64,000 nt of DNA from Massariosphaeria phaeospora (Eukaryota; Ascomycota; Dothideomycetes; Pleosporales). Each line of letters starts with the position of its first letter. Position 1 is the first letter of the stretch. Location: contig JAADJZ010000027.1 of the NCBI GenBank assembly GCA_011032825.1, forward strand, positions 310,001 through 374,000, in the 5' to 3' direction. Under the pieces are notes generated by a model that was not told the origin of the DNA, ran no database searches, and saw nothing but the letters and a program-made list of their open reading frames with translations. Of this stretch, positions 1 to 12,290 are shown piece after piece. The position numbers and the translations under genes are program-made.

Positions 1-791
1 GTAGTAATATCTTCGTGCGCCTACGTCTATTGTGTAACGGAGTCTGTGATTACACATATGTTGTGTAGCACGATAAGATGCTAGTTCAGGGATTGTTAAA
101 TTCATTTGTATTTACGGAGTACCGCTCAGTTCGGAGTTATCTGTATTCGGAGTTCGGCCGAACCAATCCAATCAAATGAGATATACCGCACGCAGCTATT
201 CGTATAAATACACGCGGGCATTCCGATTCTCGACATGGAAGGAGTTTGAGCAGGCTCAAAGGAATAACACAGCATTTACACAGTATCCGACTCTCCGCTC
301 GATAGTATGTTATAGTGTTTGGGTGAACTCCCAGATATTTTGAGCGTGACAAAACATATTTTACCGAAGATGGTGGTCAAAGGTGATGACGACAAAAATA
401 TGGATGATCAGGTGCAGAGAGCTAGTTTTGCTCGCAAATCTCCAGGCTAGCCATTTTTGTAGAATAGCCAGAAGCTTCAAAATATGACGTTGCGGGATGG
501 ACAAGGTCTGAATTGCCAGGTCTGGCTATCCGTGGTACTCCGGGTCTGTCAGCAATTAATGTATTATCAACCTAGTGTCGGTGGATGTGGCTGCATAGTG
601 GTCTGGCCAATAGTCGAATGGTCATTTGAAAGCCGATTGCCGGCGGCTTGGTGTCGTTCAGGGTTTCTCCGCAAAACCACGAGGCCCGCACTTCACCCAT
701 CCACTTCGACACCCATCTGCTCACGGTTTCCACGTTCTGTTGCTACGCCCACCTGAACCACTATTTCCTTTGCGCAACGCCATAGACCAGC
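1..791. other. 5' flank of HEM1, no gene seen
   Basis: Open frames here are short, overlap on both strands and show no recognisable protein. The first 480 bases are moderately AT-rich. The last 300 bases must hold the HEM1 promoter and 5' untranslated region. No TATA-like or other element stands out enough to call. Confidence 0.6.
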
Positions 792-2747
792 ATGGAAACC
801 CTTCTGCGCCAGTCCAGGTCCATGTGCCCGTTTCTCTCCAATACCTCGCCCGCGACGCTCCGTTCGCTCAGCACTACGGCGGCCAGACATGACGTGTCCC
901 CCGGCGCAGGCAGCATGTCTAATCTGCAAGTGCTTGCCAGGCGCTGCCCCATCATGGGTAAAGCGCTTGCTGTTCAAAGCGCCCGTTCCGGTGCGAGCGT
1001 ACTTGAGGGTGCTTTCGGCGGTGTACGGGCTTACCACACCCGCGTTAATCGAGCCAAATTGCACACCTCCACGCCCAAGGAGGCTCAAGCCGTTGATCTT
1101 GAAAATCTGCGGTCCAAGCAAGGTGAGGTGCTTCGCGCATTGGTCTCCGGTGTGTTGCGTCATTGCGCCACCTGCAGTGCCATGTTTGAACCGAGGGAAC
1201 GCAAGAGTTAATGTGTCGATGTAGTTCCTTTCCCACATACGATATCGAATTCAGCGAGTGCTCAGCCTAGTCGTGTCGGAGTGCCTCCGATGCCTAAGCC
1301 TGCGAGTTTCGACTACGATGGCTTCTATAGCAACGAACTAGACAAGAAACACAAGGACAAGTCGTACCGCTACTTCAACAATATCAACCGACTCGCTAAG
1401 GACTTTCCCCGCGCTCATTTGGCGACAAAAGAAGACAAGGTCACTGTTTGGTGCTCCAATGACTACCTGGGCATGGGCCGCAACCCGCACGTATTGAAGA
1501 GCATGCACGAAACACTAGATACCTACGGAGCTGGCGCGGGTGGCACAAGAAACATATCCGGACACAATCAGCATGCAATCGGGCTAGAGGGCACTATTGC
1601 GAAGTTGCATGCGAAGGAGGCCTCTTTGGTGTTTTCCTCGTGCTATGTAGCCAACGACGCTACCCTTGCTACTCTTGGGAGCAAGCTGCCCAACTGCGTC
1701 ATTTTCTCCGATAGCTTGAACCATGCCTCGATGATTCAGGGGATCCGGCACTCAGGCGCAAAGAAGATAGTGTTTAAACACAACGATGTGGCCGACCTCG
1801 AAGCTAAGCTCGCTTCTATTCCCCCCGAGCATCCCAAGATCATCGCTTTTGAAAGCGTCTATAGTATGTGCGGCTCAATCGGTCCAATTGCAGAGATCTG
1901 CGACCTTGCCGAGAAGTATGGAGCAATTACCTTTTTGGACGAAGTCCATGCCGTGGGAATGTATGGAGCGCATGGTGCCGGTGTTGCAGAACACATTGAT
2001 TATGAAGCTCATCGGGCGGGGAAACCCCAAGGTACCGTTATGGATCGCATAGATATAATCACTGGAACGCTTGGGAAGGCATACGGATGTGTGGGCGGTT
2101 ATATTGCGGGCTCTGCCAAGCTGGTCGACACCATCAGGTCACTGGCCCCTGGCTTCATTTTCACCACCTCCCTTCCACCGGCGACCATGGCAGGAGCCAA
2201 GGCCGCAATCGAGTACCAGGCCAACTACCAGGGAGATAGGCGCCTCCAGCAATTGCACACTCGTGCGGTCAAAGATTCCCTGAACGCACGGGACATTCCC
2301 GTTATCCCGAATCCTAGCCACATTGTGCCTGTACTTGTTGGAAACGCCGAGGTCGCGAAGAAAGCCAGTGATCTTCTTCTTGAAGACTGGGGGATATATG
2401 TCCAGGCCATCAACTACCCAACAGTCCCGGTTGGCCAGGAACGGCTCCGGATTACCCCTACGCCCGGCCATGTACGCGAGTTCCGCGACCATCTGGTCGA
2501 AGCTTTCGACAGCGTCTGGGAGCAGTTAGGCATCAAACGCACTAGTGAGTGGGCCTCTGAGGGCGGGTTTATTGGGGTAGGGGAGGCGGGCAAGAAAGAG
2601 GAAGCTCCCCTTTGGACGGACGAGCAGCTGGAAGTAGACACCGTCCTGAAAGAGTTGAAGTCTGGCCAGGACGCCGCGAACGTGCTCGAATCGATTCTGG
2701 AGAGGGAGCATCGTGCCACGGCGCAAGCTGTCAGTGCGGCTGCATGA
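792..2747 (+). CDS. HEM1: 5-aminolevulinate synthase, mitochondrial
   Basis: Catalyses the PLP-dependent condensation of glycine with succinyl-CoA to 5-aminolevulinate, the first step of haem synthesis, in the mitochondrial matrix. Two exons fit: 792-1122 and 1255-2747, with a 132-nt GTGAGG...TCAG intron (phase 1), giving about 607 residues, the usual size for fungal enzymes. The N-terminus is basic, serine-rich and presequence-like. It carries two Cys-Pro haem-regulatory motifs (MCPFL, Cys near 12; RRCPIM, Cys near 52). The conserved body begins at FDYDGFY, with [19 protein letters not shown] and the PLP-lysine motif GTLGKAYG (Lys near 385). The start at 792 puts both haem motifs in the presequence. 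A later acceptor at 1281 is in the same frame and would drop nine residues. THO2 follows on the same strand after 478 bases. Haem feedback on import or stability is known for this family and inferred here from the motifs. Confidence 0.95.
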
Positions 2748-3225
2748 AAATGAGCAGGCGGCGAATCCGATAGTGAATTCAAGAGTGCCATTGGAAATAT
2801 GCATCAAAGCTACATTCACTGTGATGTCTAACCTCGGAACAATATGAGCGGCCTGCGCACCGGCCATCTATGGGCCCGTGGAGGGACCCCTGCAATCACG
2901 TGTGGCTAGCGGGCTCTTGGCGTGGCCGTGGCCGTCAACTTGACCTAAGCCTCTTCGCCAACTGCAGTTGTCCTTCCACACCACCTCACCACCGACCGCG
3001 CCCATCGCGCCCACCGCAACCAGAACGCTCCCTACCGCTGTTGCCAAAGCCCCAATCCCCTCGGTGCGCACCCTTATTGTGTCTCTTCTCCCGCTCCCGC
3101 ATCAAGTGCGAAAACTTCCCCCGACGCTCCGGCTACCCAACTTCCATCGCGATCTGTGCATGTTTCGCATCAAGCCTGTCCAGCGTCGCACCACTCTGGT
3201 CTCTCGTCCTTGAGAGCGCGCCAGA
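2748..3225. other. HEM1-THO2 intergenic region
   Basis: Holds the 3' end of HEM1 and the promoter/leader of THO2. The part before the THO2 start (about 2960-3220) is rich in pyrimidines and CCACC-type runs, common in fungal leaders. Open frames here are overlaps of the THO2 leader and are not supported as genes. Confidence 0.6.
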
Positions 3226-6200
3226 ATGGCTCCCGGCGCGAAGCGGAAGAGAGGGAACTACACCCAAGATGACCAGGCCAGCCCGCGGCCATCGCCGTAC
3301 CGTCCTGAGAATGGCGGCCTCGCACATCCACAACAGTCCGGACCTGCGCAACAGACAAACAGCCCCCGAGGTGGCCGGCACAGCAGAGGCGGCGGTCGTG
3401 GTGCTCCTCAAACCCCGCGCAGCTCCAATGTCGCCCAGCCATCGCCAACGGCCGTCTCTACCCCGATGAGCAACGCGCCTCCCACCAAGCCATCTCTTAA
3501 CACACCCTCCGTGCCTACGCCAATGGATGAGCAGTCCTCGAGCCCTGAGGTCCCAGAATTCAACGATTATCTCACCCAAGAGCGTGTGTCCAACTGGAAC
3601 GCTGCTGCACGCGACGCCGTTGTCCAAGCCGCTGTTGTCGCCCAGCGCGATGGTGACATTATGACACTCACGACGGTGTACGAGGAAATCATTGAGGCGT
3701 CTATCGCAAAGGTACTGAGCCCCGAAGTGCTGGGTTCCATGGTCCAGGAGATTACAACAGCTCCCTCCGACGACACCGTGGATTCTGTAGCTTCCTTCCT
3801 AGACATGTTGAGCATTTGTACTAAGACGGCTCATGAAGAGCTGAAGCGAATGCTGCAACTGTCCGGAATCAAGACTTTGAGAATGTGCACCCTACTAGAG
3901 GCCGACCTGCTCATTTCATTAGGCCTCGTCCGACCCAGTTTCCCGCGTGTCGCTATCCGCAAAGCCACATTATCGCTGTACCGACAATCCAACTACAATC
4001 TACTCCGAGAAGAGTCTGAGGGCTACGCCAAGCTCTTAACCGAATGCTTCATGACCCCAACGGACGTCACCCTACCCAAGAACCAAAAAGTCGTTGAAGA
4101 AACGTACAAACGAATAAGCGCATACATTGGCGCCTTCGATTTGGATGTTGGTCGAGTCCTCGATATCACGTTAGACGTCTTCGCGAACTTGCTGGTTAAG
4201 TCACACCGGTACTTCATCAAGCTGCTTGTAACGAGTCCGTGGTGGCCGGAGTTACAGCACGTGGGTGGCATTGAGTGGGATGAACCCGAAGTCTCGACAT
4301 TACCGGCATGGGCGTTACCGTCGTCATCCTCGTTTTACGACTCCGACGAGGAAAAGCAGAAACAACTACAGCTTCGACAACAACGCGATCGGAAATTCTG
4401 GGATGGGATATCCGAAAAATCAGGAATCTTACCCTATTTTGAGCTCGGCGCGCGTCGAATCACTAGTGACCTTTCAGAGCTAGGTCGGTCGGCTGCGTCG
4501 GGCACTTTACCTGATGCCGACGAATCTCCAAAGAAGAAATCACAGAAGTGGTTAGAGGAATGGATGACTCAAACCGGAACCCTTCTACCCCCTGGCAACG
4601 AGATTGCTGCTCAGCTTCTTGGATTCAAGCTCCAACTCTACGCTTCTGGGGACCCTCAACAATTGCCGCTACCGGAGAACCTGATTTATCTTGCCGCACT
4701 ATTAATCAAAGTCGGCTTTATATCCCTCGCGGACCTCTATCCTCATCTGTACCCCTTAGATGATGATATGCCTGCGCACAAGGATAAGTTGATGAAAGCA
4801 AAGATGGAGAAGGAGGAGAAGCTCCAGGCCAAAGGCAAAAATGCACTCGCTATGGCAGGTGCATTACCTGATGAGCCACACGGGGCGTCTAGAGTTTCTC
4901 AACTTCAAGAAAACAAACACAAAGCGTCTTCCAAGTCAGACTCTGAGCGAAGCACACCCACAAAGATTGATGAAGAGAACAAGCAAAAGGCTGAGCCAGT
5001 CGACCAGAAGGCAGCACTTCTACGTAGCTTACTTGCTATTGGCGCTATTCCGGACGCGCTGTTCATACTCGGCCGCTTCTCTTGGCTGGTAGACGTATAT
5101 CCCGACCTTCACACCCACATACTCCGCATAGTACACTACTCCTTGGACAAAGTGTATGCCTCCGCTCGACCAACCTCTCTGGAGCAGTTTCAACGCTCGG
5201 CGAAAGGGCTAGGCTCCCTTACATTGTCGCGAGAGACCGACTTTGTGCCACGACGAACCCTTCGCTGGGCCAAGATCGATGAAAAGGATTCTGGAGATGC
5301 AGATTACCGGTTCTACTATGAGGAGTGGGTCGACAACGTGCCCGTCTGCCAGAACACGGAAGATGTCATGAAGCTCTGTAATACATTCCTACCCCTTGTC
5401 GGAGTAGAAATTGGCAAGGACGCCCTACTCTTGACAAAGCTTGCACGAATAGGAAGAAAGAGTTTGGATGAAGACTCCTCCACAGCAAACTTCCAGCGCT
5501 GGATTGTATTGTGTCGAACACTGCTGGCACCTGCATTGACGTTCACCGGACGGAACCCAGGCGTCGTAAACGAGGTGTGGGAGCTTCTCAAATGTTTCGA
5601 TACCAAGACCCGGTTCTCCATATATCAGAACTGGTTTGCACCTTTGAAGAAGGCCGATGTGAAGCCACCAGTCAGAGCCATCTTCAGACAAGCCGAGAAA
5701 GATACCAAAGACCTATGTAGGCGTATCACGGCTAAAAACACAAAGTCTATGGGCAAAGCTATTGCTAAATTGGCATGTGCATGTCCTGGAGTTGTCCTGA
5801 GGTTGGCCTTGGCTCAGGGCCAATCTTATGGCAACATGGTCGATGCTCTGGTTGAATGTAGCCATTACCTGACGCCTCTCGGTTACGACTGCCTCAATTG
5901 GAGTATCGTCCATTTCCTCCAGACAGATCGCAACAACATGCAAGGCGACGGGATGTTTACGAAGGCGTCACTCAAAAACACGGCGATCTTTGCTGGAAAA
6001 GTGTATCTGCGGTACGACCAAATGGATCCGACCCCAACACTGGAGCTTCTTGCTTCGCGCCTACAAAAGCAGAAAGACTATCTTCCGATACTCTCTGTGC
6101 TTGAACAAATGATTGTCTCCATGACTGGAATTGCCGTGAGCGGGCCACTGACGGAATCTCGAGTCCTTGCACTCGCTGCTGGACCTCGGCTGCGCTCTTT

Positions 6201-9200
6201 CACGTTGGAACATATTCTGGGCGATCACCGAGATCAAAGCAGTGAATCAGCAAAACGGTTTTTGAAACCCATCAAGGATAACGGCCTGGCAGCAAGGATC
6301 CTCATTTTGCTTACCCGGGAATGCGACGCGTTACCTTACATCCCAGAGTTCGAGGATGCGCCCACCAAGGTGTTGGCCACTAATCTCGACAACGTACGGT
6401 CTCATTTTGTACACTACCTGGATTTCCTTCGGACTTACCTTTCCGTAAAAGAGATTGACACTATGCTGCCAGGAGTTGCTGAGTTGATTTGTGTATGCGA
6501 AGCTCCATACGCCTTTGCCATATCCCGGGCGGCCATATCGGAGAAGGCCGATGCTGATAGGCTGGAACGCTGGGTTGACTCTACAAACTCGAAACAAGAG
6601 CAAGATGCGAATGGCGATGTTATGATGGGCATCGTAGAGAACGCTACCACTGAGTTAGTCCAAGCCGAGCGCAATCCGACCAAAGATGTCGAGATGGAGG
6701 ATGTTACAGAGAAGCTCTCGATGCCTAATCAGACGTCGACTAGTCTATCACTTGCAACACCAGGATGTACCAACCGTGCCATTGAAGCGGTGGCGGAGCA
6801 GCTTAGAGCAGCACATCCAGCTCAATTCGGAAAGCACCCTTGCCTTGGCTTCTACGTTACCTTTTGGCAACTTACCCTCGGCAATATATACATCCCCTCC
6901 CGGGAGGACTCCGAGAAGAACCTCCTGAAAGAGCAATATGAGCAGGCTTCGAAACATTACGAAACGAAGGCAAGCTCATTGCCCAATGATCGCCGCGCTC
7001 AGCCTAAGGTATTGGCTGAGAAACAGCACCTTAGGGGAGTGGCAGCCAAGCTCAAAACTGAATTCCGAGAGAGTTCGGATGCTGCCCTTTTACTTGGAAA
7101 GCAACTCCAGGTTGAAATGCTTCGTTGGTTCGACGATGTTCCAATGACCGACAGTCGATCTGACGACCTCCACTGGAACATACTACAGGAATGCTTCCTA
7201 CCTCGTATCCGCATGTCTACGGAAGATGCGCAATTCGCCTCCTCTATGCTGATGTTTATGCACAAATCTGGTGTGCCAGGATTTCGAACCATGAAACTGC
7301 TCGATATGATTCTGGGCAAGTCTAGGGCATCGGATACGTCCGTTTCTCTTCCACCTCTTATCATGAGTTTCACTGAGGAAGAGTCAAAGAATTTCGGCCG
7401 ATTCTTGCATGGTATTTTAAAAGAGCTGCATTCATGGCATGAAAACAAGGACGACACATACACCGAGCAAGCCCACGGACATGACAAGCGCCTTCCTGGT
7501 TTTGCTCGGAAGTTCAACTCAGACCGCTCACCGGAAGTGCTACTGAGTTACAAGGACTTCCGCCATCTACTTTACAAGTGGCATAATGCGCTCAATGGTG
7601 GGTTAAAAACGTGCCTAGAGAGTGGCGATTATCTGCAGACTCGCAATGCTATCAACATCCTAAAAGCTTTGTTTCCATACTTTCCCAGGATTGACGCCAT
7701 GGGCAATGATCTCCGTCGGGTCGTCAAAGACTTGGCTCAATCCAATACGACGGATGATGTCAAAGTTGCAGCGAATTCCTTACTGTTCGAATTTCAGAAA
7801 AACCAGAAGCTCTGGATTCCAGATGGCGTCTTTCGGGGTGTAAGTGAATAGGTGTCCTATGAGAAGATGATCTTAACTGACATTGGCCAGACTGAATCCG
7901 TTCATGGTGATAATACTAGAACCACCTCGACGCAGAATCAAACGCCAAACCCCACAGAGGCTAGTAGCGGTCGATTGAGCGCGACAGCTAACTCTTTCAA
8001 TCCTAGAGTAGCTGATTTGTATGTCCCCATAAATAAAATTGCAGTTCGCATAGCTAATCGTAGTCACAGGAATGGTGCTACTTCACATTCCGCTAAGGGA
8101 AGTAATGGCATTGTAGATCGCGTCATGAAGGATGCTCCGGAAGTGAGCCCGCGGGATCTCGAATACGAGCGAAACCGGCCAAATGCCCATTATATGAAGA
8201 GTTCGACACAGGCTTATGCAAAGGACACTACAAGGTCTACCTCAGGCCCTCTTTCGCAGGCTTCAGTGCCTCCACATGCATCTGTTCGCCCTGACAACAG
8301 GCTTCCGCATGCCCTTCCAACTCGACCAGATGCTCAGCCTCCGAGACCTCGACAGCCGGAACGACCTGGCGATCGTCAGCCTGAGTATCATAACAGGAAC
8401 GACTACGGGCGTGCCGAGCGAAATGGGGAATCCTTGCGAGAACGCGAAGCCTCTCCCGGTCGGCGTATACGCAATAGAACCCCCGATAGAGGACCAGGTG
8501 CGATAGATCGTCGCGAGTGGTCTGGGCGAGAGTACGATGATCGTGCTTTACGACCTCTACCGCGTGACACGCGTGGGCCACCAGGACGTGGTCCGGCCTG
8601 GGTAGATGGCGCGAGAGATGCGAGGGATGTGAGGGACTCGAGAGATCCCCGAGACCACAGGGATCCCAGGGACGCGCCCCCGCGAGCCCATCAGCTTCCG
8701 CCTTCGTTAGATGCTCGTGGTCGGATACACTCGAACTCAGCTGCAGGCCCAGAAGGTGCTGGTCTTCGGCGAGATATCCCTCCAGCTTCCCATCAGGGCG
8801 CAGATCGAACCGGTCCATTTCCCCCTCCTCCCGCCCAGAATGCCGCTTCTTCTGCTGGGGCCACAATCAATCCCGATCGTGCTGCACTCATCAACGATGA
8901 TCGTGGAGGGAATGACATTATGCGATCTGATAGAGATGTTCGTCATGACAGAGGTTCACGTCCACAGTCTCCTCGCCGTAGCGATGATCGGTCTCAAGGA
9001 TCTTACCATAGTCACGGCGGCGAAGTAGGACGCAACTCGCACGATGTGCGTACTCCTCCACAGCCATATACACAAGGACGAGATCGACGGGAGGAACCTA
9101 CAGGGATCACCCCAACGGGCCCACGTGGAGGACGGATCGACCCATCCACAACTGCAAGAGTATCACGGGAAATGTTCCAGCCTTCACAATCTACACGACC

Positions 9201-10416
9201 GGCTGCACAGCAAGTTCAAGACCCGAATTACGGTAGACTGAATCCTCCTCCAGAGCCGATCCCTGCGGGTCCGCGCAGTAAGTATCTCTCTTTACTGAGT
9301 ATTGTCTCATCCGCTAATGATACCCTAGATCCAGCATCAGATCGACGAGAGTCCCAAGGCAATACCCCAGTGGCACCTCCTCCACTATCGGCACCTGCCG
9401 TACCCCAGTCGACGGGTATCCATCCCAGTCGCATGAACAATTTCCAAAAACCTCCTCCCCCTCTCCAAACCGATGTCCCTGGTGCCCCAAGCGGGCCACG
9501 CAGTTCTGCTAGGACACCTCAGCCACCCATACCATCCCCTACAACTCGGGCGCCGCCTACGGGTCCAGCTGCTGCTGAACGGAACGGAAGAAACCAGGAG
9601 AACCGAAACGCACTGCGGACAATCAACAATGTCTTGACTCAGAGCGCCCCTGGTCCCCAAGACAGGTCCAGTGATCGGGGTACTCCAGTTCAGAATCCTC
9701 AAATCCGTGGCCGAGGAGCTAATCGCGCCAATGGCCTTGTTGATACTCCCACGATGCCCGCCCCCCCGACTACTCCCGACTTCAGGGCTGAGGGTCAAAA
9801 CGCGAGAGCTGCTAGGCCAGAGCATACGAACCATCGTTTAGAAACACACTCTCAAGATGACGGTCGAGTAGATGCCCGTGGCCATCGAGAACATAGACGA
9901 AGTGACCGGTCAGGTCGGGATCGCAGCAAATCTCCGGATCGTAGCGACAAGAGAATTGATGAGCGGAACGTCCGAAACGGGCCAGCCGATAGGACTGGTC
10001 GGCCTGACGAGTCTATCAATCAGGAACGCGTTTCTACTCGGGACAGGAAGGGCACTGACCGAGAAGGAGTTAGACGTGAGAGGGACAAAGATGCAGAACG
10101 TCTGCCACGAGATGGCCGAGAGAGACGTGATCGAAGTACGCGCGACGACAATCGGGCTTCAGCGAGAAGTGAGGATGCGACGCCCAGGCGAGGAGGACCC
10201 CCAGTTGTCGAGCCTTCAGTATGGCCTGGTGATGGGCGAATGGACCCTAGGAATGGCGAACCGCGTGGCCGAGGAAATGGTGATCGGCGAGACGAACGGG
10301 ACCGACGAGGCGGCAGGGACGACAATCGCGATAGTCGTGACGGGCGCAAGAGGGGACGTGGTACGGACGATGGCCGGGATCCGGCCGACCTCAAGCGGTC
10401 AAGGCGCTCGAACTAG
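3226..10416 (+). CDS. THO2: THO complex subunit 2 (mRNA export/transcription elongation)
   Basis: Largest scaffold of the nuclear THO/TREX complex, which couples transcription elongation to mRNP assembly and export. Four exons: 3226-7839, 7891-8018, 8070-9277 and 9329-10416, giving 2345 residues, in line with filamentous-fungal THO2. All three introns are exactly 51 nt. The first contains an in-frame stop; the other two happen to stay open. The N-terminus is basic and disordered (MAPGAKRKRG). An alpha-helical THO2 body runs from about residue 100 to 1540, with the family landmarks DLYPHLYPLDDD and LGFYVTFWQL, and the C-terminal THO2 core ends near FEFQKNQKLW. About 800 residues of Arg/Asp/Pro/Ser-rich disordered tail follow, with RDRRD- and DRSGRDRS-like runs typical of RNA-binding tails. 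Large antisense and alternate-frame ORFs in the tail are compositional shadows. Confidence 0.93.
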
Positions 10417-10935
10417 AGAGCGTATGCGCGGAGAAGAATTTGGGCGTTCAAGGATCGGTGTTGCATCTTCAAGGTAGTTTCACTTGGGAGTTAAGATCGC
10501 ATATCGACGGCGTTGCAACGAAGCATCTGACATTTTGCTTCGATTTCGGTACCAAGATACCCAGTAACGGTGGCATTCCAGGCATTTAGCGATGCTGTTC
10601 TTGAGTTTGTGGATCAGGATTATATCTTGCACTGCTGCCATATGCGGTCAGCAGCGAATGAATTTGTGAGCACACATAGACTACACCCACTTTGTTTTCG
10701 TGTGATGCTATAACAGTGTCGTTAATCGTTTATCACCGAGGACCCTTGCTCTATGTCACGTTTTACGTTGTAATACCGATGAGATGAGGCTGACGTCAAA
10801 GTGATACCATAAATACGGTGGCACCTACCCTCAACCTGGATATTCAGCACAACGCAAACCCGTCCGCCCTCACCGACATACAACCTCGCAACACCTTAGG
10901 ACGGACTACAGAAGCAAGAAGCAACAGCCTACGCG
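10417..10935. other. intergenic, no gene seen
   Basis: About 520 bases with the THO2 3' end and the promoter/leader of the next small gene. A longer frame beginning at 10818 overlaps the first exon of that gene in another phase and has no protein-like character. Confidence 0.55.
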
Positions 10936-11541
10936 ATGCCTCAATACCATACTTCCGGAGGCAGCGTCGCCTATCCAGACAGCAAATCGACCTACCCGGC
11001 CTTCCCGCAAGTGGGTTTCGGAAAAGCCATCGCTATTGGCCTAGGCACTGGTCTTCTAGGTGCTGCAGTGTAAGTACCTGTCCTGCACTCACTAGTGCGC
11101 GATACTTGGTTCACCCACATGCGCTAACTGGCGACCAGCATGGCCGGCACAGCAAAAGTCGAACAGCTCTTCACCAACCGCCCAAACTCGTACGTGCCCG
11201 GCCGCACCGTCTCTACGCACCTCGGCCTCTCGTCGACCTTTGGCCAGCACCCGGACATGATGAACCAGGTCCACCATTACGGCATGGGCATCCTCGCGGG
11301 CCCGGTTCGCGCGGCCATGTCGTACTACGGTGTCATCGGCCCCATCGCCAGCTTTGCGTTTGCGCTCGTTAGGATTGCGATGGATCAGGTTGTGGAGCTG
11401 GGCGCTGGGGTGAGTGCGCTGCCGTGGACGTGGCCGATCAATGAGCAGGTGGTGGATATGACGCATAAGAGTATATATGCCTTGGTGGTGGGGTATATGT
11501 GTGATAAGCTGGTGAGGGGCGTGGATTGGTTCAATTACTAA
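10936..11541 (+). CDS. small membrane protein of unknown function
   Basis: I do not recognise a named family. Two exons, 10936-11069 and 11139-11541, join through a 69-nt intron (GTAAGT donor, GCTAACTG branch site, CCAG acceptor, phase 2) into a 178-residue protein. The splice is convincing because donor, branch and acceptor are all canonical and the frame is kept. Residues about 27-45 (GFGKAIAIGLGTGLLGAAV) are a glycine-zipper-like hydrophobic segment. Two further hydrophobic stretches follow, around AAMSYYGVIGPIASFAFALV and near the C-terminus at SIYALVVGYM. The start was chosen as the first ATG giving an uninterrupted join. The pattern suggests a small multi-pass membrane protein, perhaps of an organelle; the location is inference only. 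Confident as a gene, unsure of function. Confidence 0.75.
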
Positions 11542-12290
11542 GGGAGCCGAGTGCGTGTGGTGTGGGGGATCTGGCGGGACTACTACCTGAGAGATTCGTC
11601 ACAGTGCGGTAAAATCGGAAACAGGTGTGTGCTATGCAAACTACATCCTGTGGACTACAACAAAAGTTGAGAGACACTTAGGTGGTCTCGGAGGCATGCC
11701 AGATGTGATTGGCTAAGTAGCGGTTAATCGGCTATATCAAACAAGAGCGTATATAAATCGTCTACCATTCCGAGTACTCCCGATGTCTAGAATTCTGACT
11801 TTGTATCACTTACCAAGCAACGTAGATAACGAGCGCACATGCAGCCACAAGACCAAAAACGACGTATAGCACTGGATTTGACGGCGTGAGGAGTGCAGTG
11901 CGCTAGGCTTCAGATATCGAACAATGTTCTCCAAAAGGTGGTGTTACAAGGTTCATAAGCCTAGATCCGAGGTGAAAGCCCCACGGTCGGGATAGATAAG
12001 ACACCTAGACGTATCATATCCATACGCTAACATGACTTGCCCTCTTGCTCTAGTGATGGCTTTAATTTCCCAGATCCGTTTGCGCTACCCGAAGGATCTC
12101 CTTCATTCAAGAATATACTGACTTGTCTTCGTTCTCCCACGGCTTCTACACCAGGAAGATTATTCATCGCAGTTTATTTATACGATTAGAGTGAATGAGT
12201 TGGGGGGAAAAACATTACTTTAATTGGTAAAAATGCTTTACAAATAAAAGAATGCAGGGAGCTCACTAACAGAGTGATATGACCCAAGGG
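11542..12290. other. intergenic, no gene seen
   Basis: About 750 bases between convergent genes; both 3' untranslated regions should lie here. It is AT-richer than the flanks and has no frame or structured RNA I can support. Confidence 0.55.

Noticed and set aside
693..1238. 181-codon minus-strand frame opposite HEM1 exon 1
   Set aside because: It is the antisense shadow of the HEM1 leader and first exon and has no recognisable motif.
9872..10477. 201-codon plus frame inside the THO2 tail
   Set aside because: Alternate reading of Arg/Asp/Gly-rich codons in the disordered tail. The THO2 frame is the one that continues through the introns.
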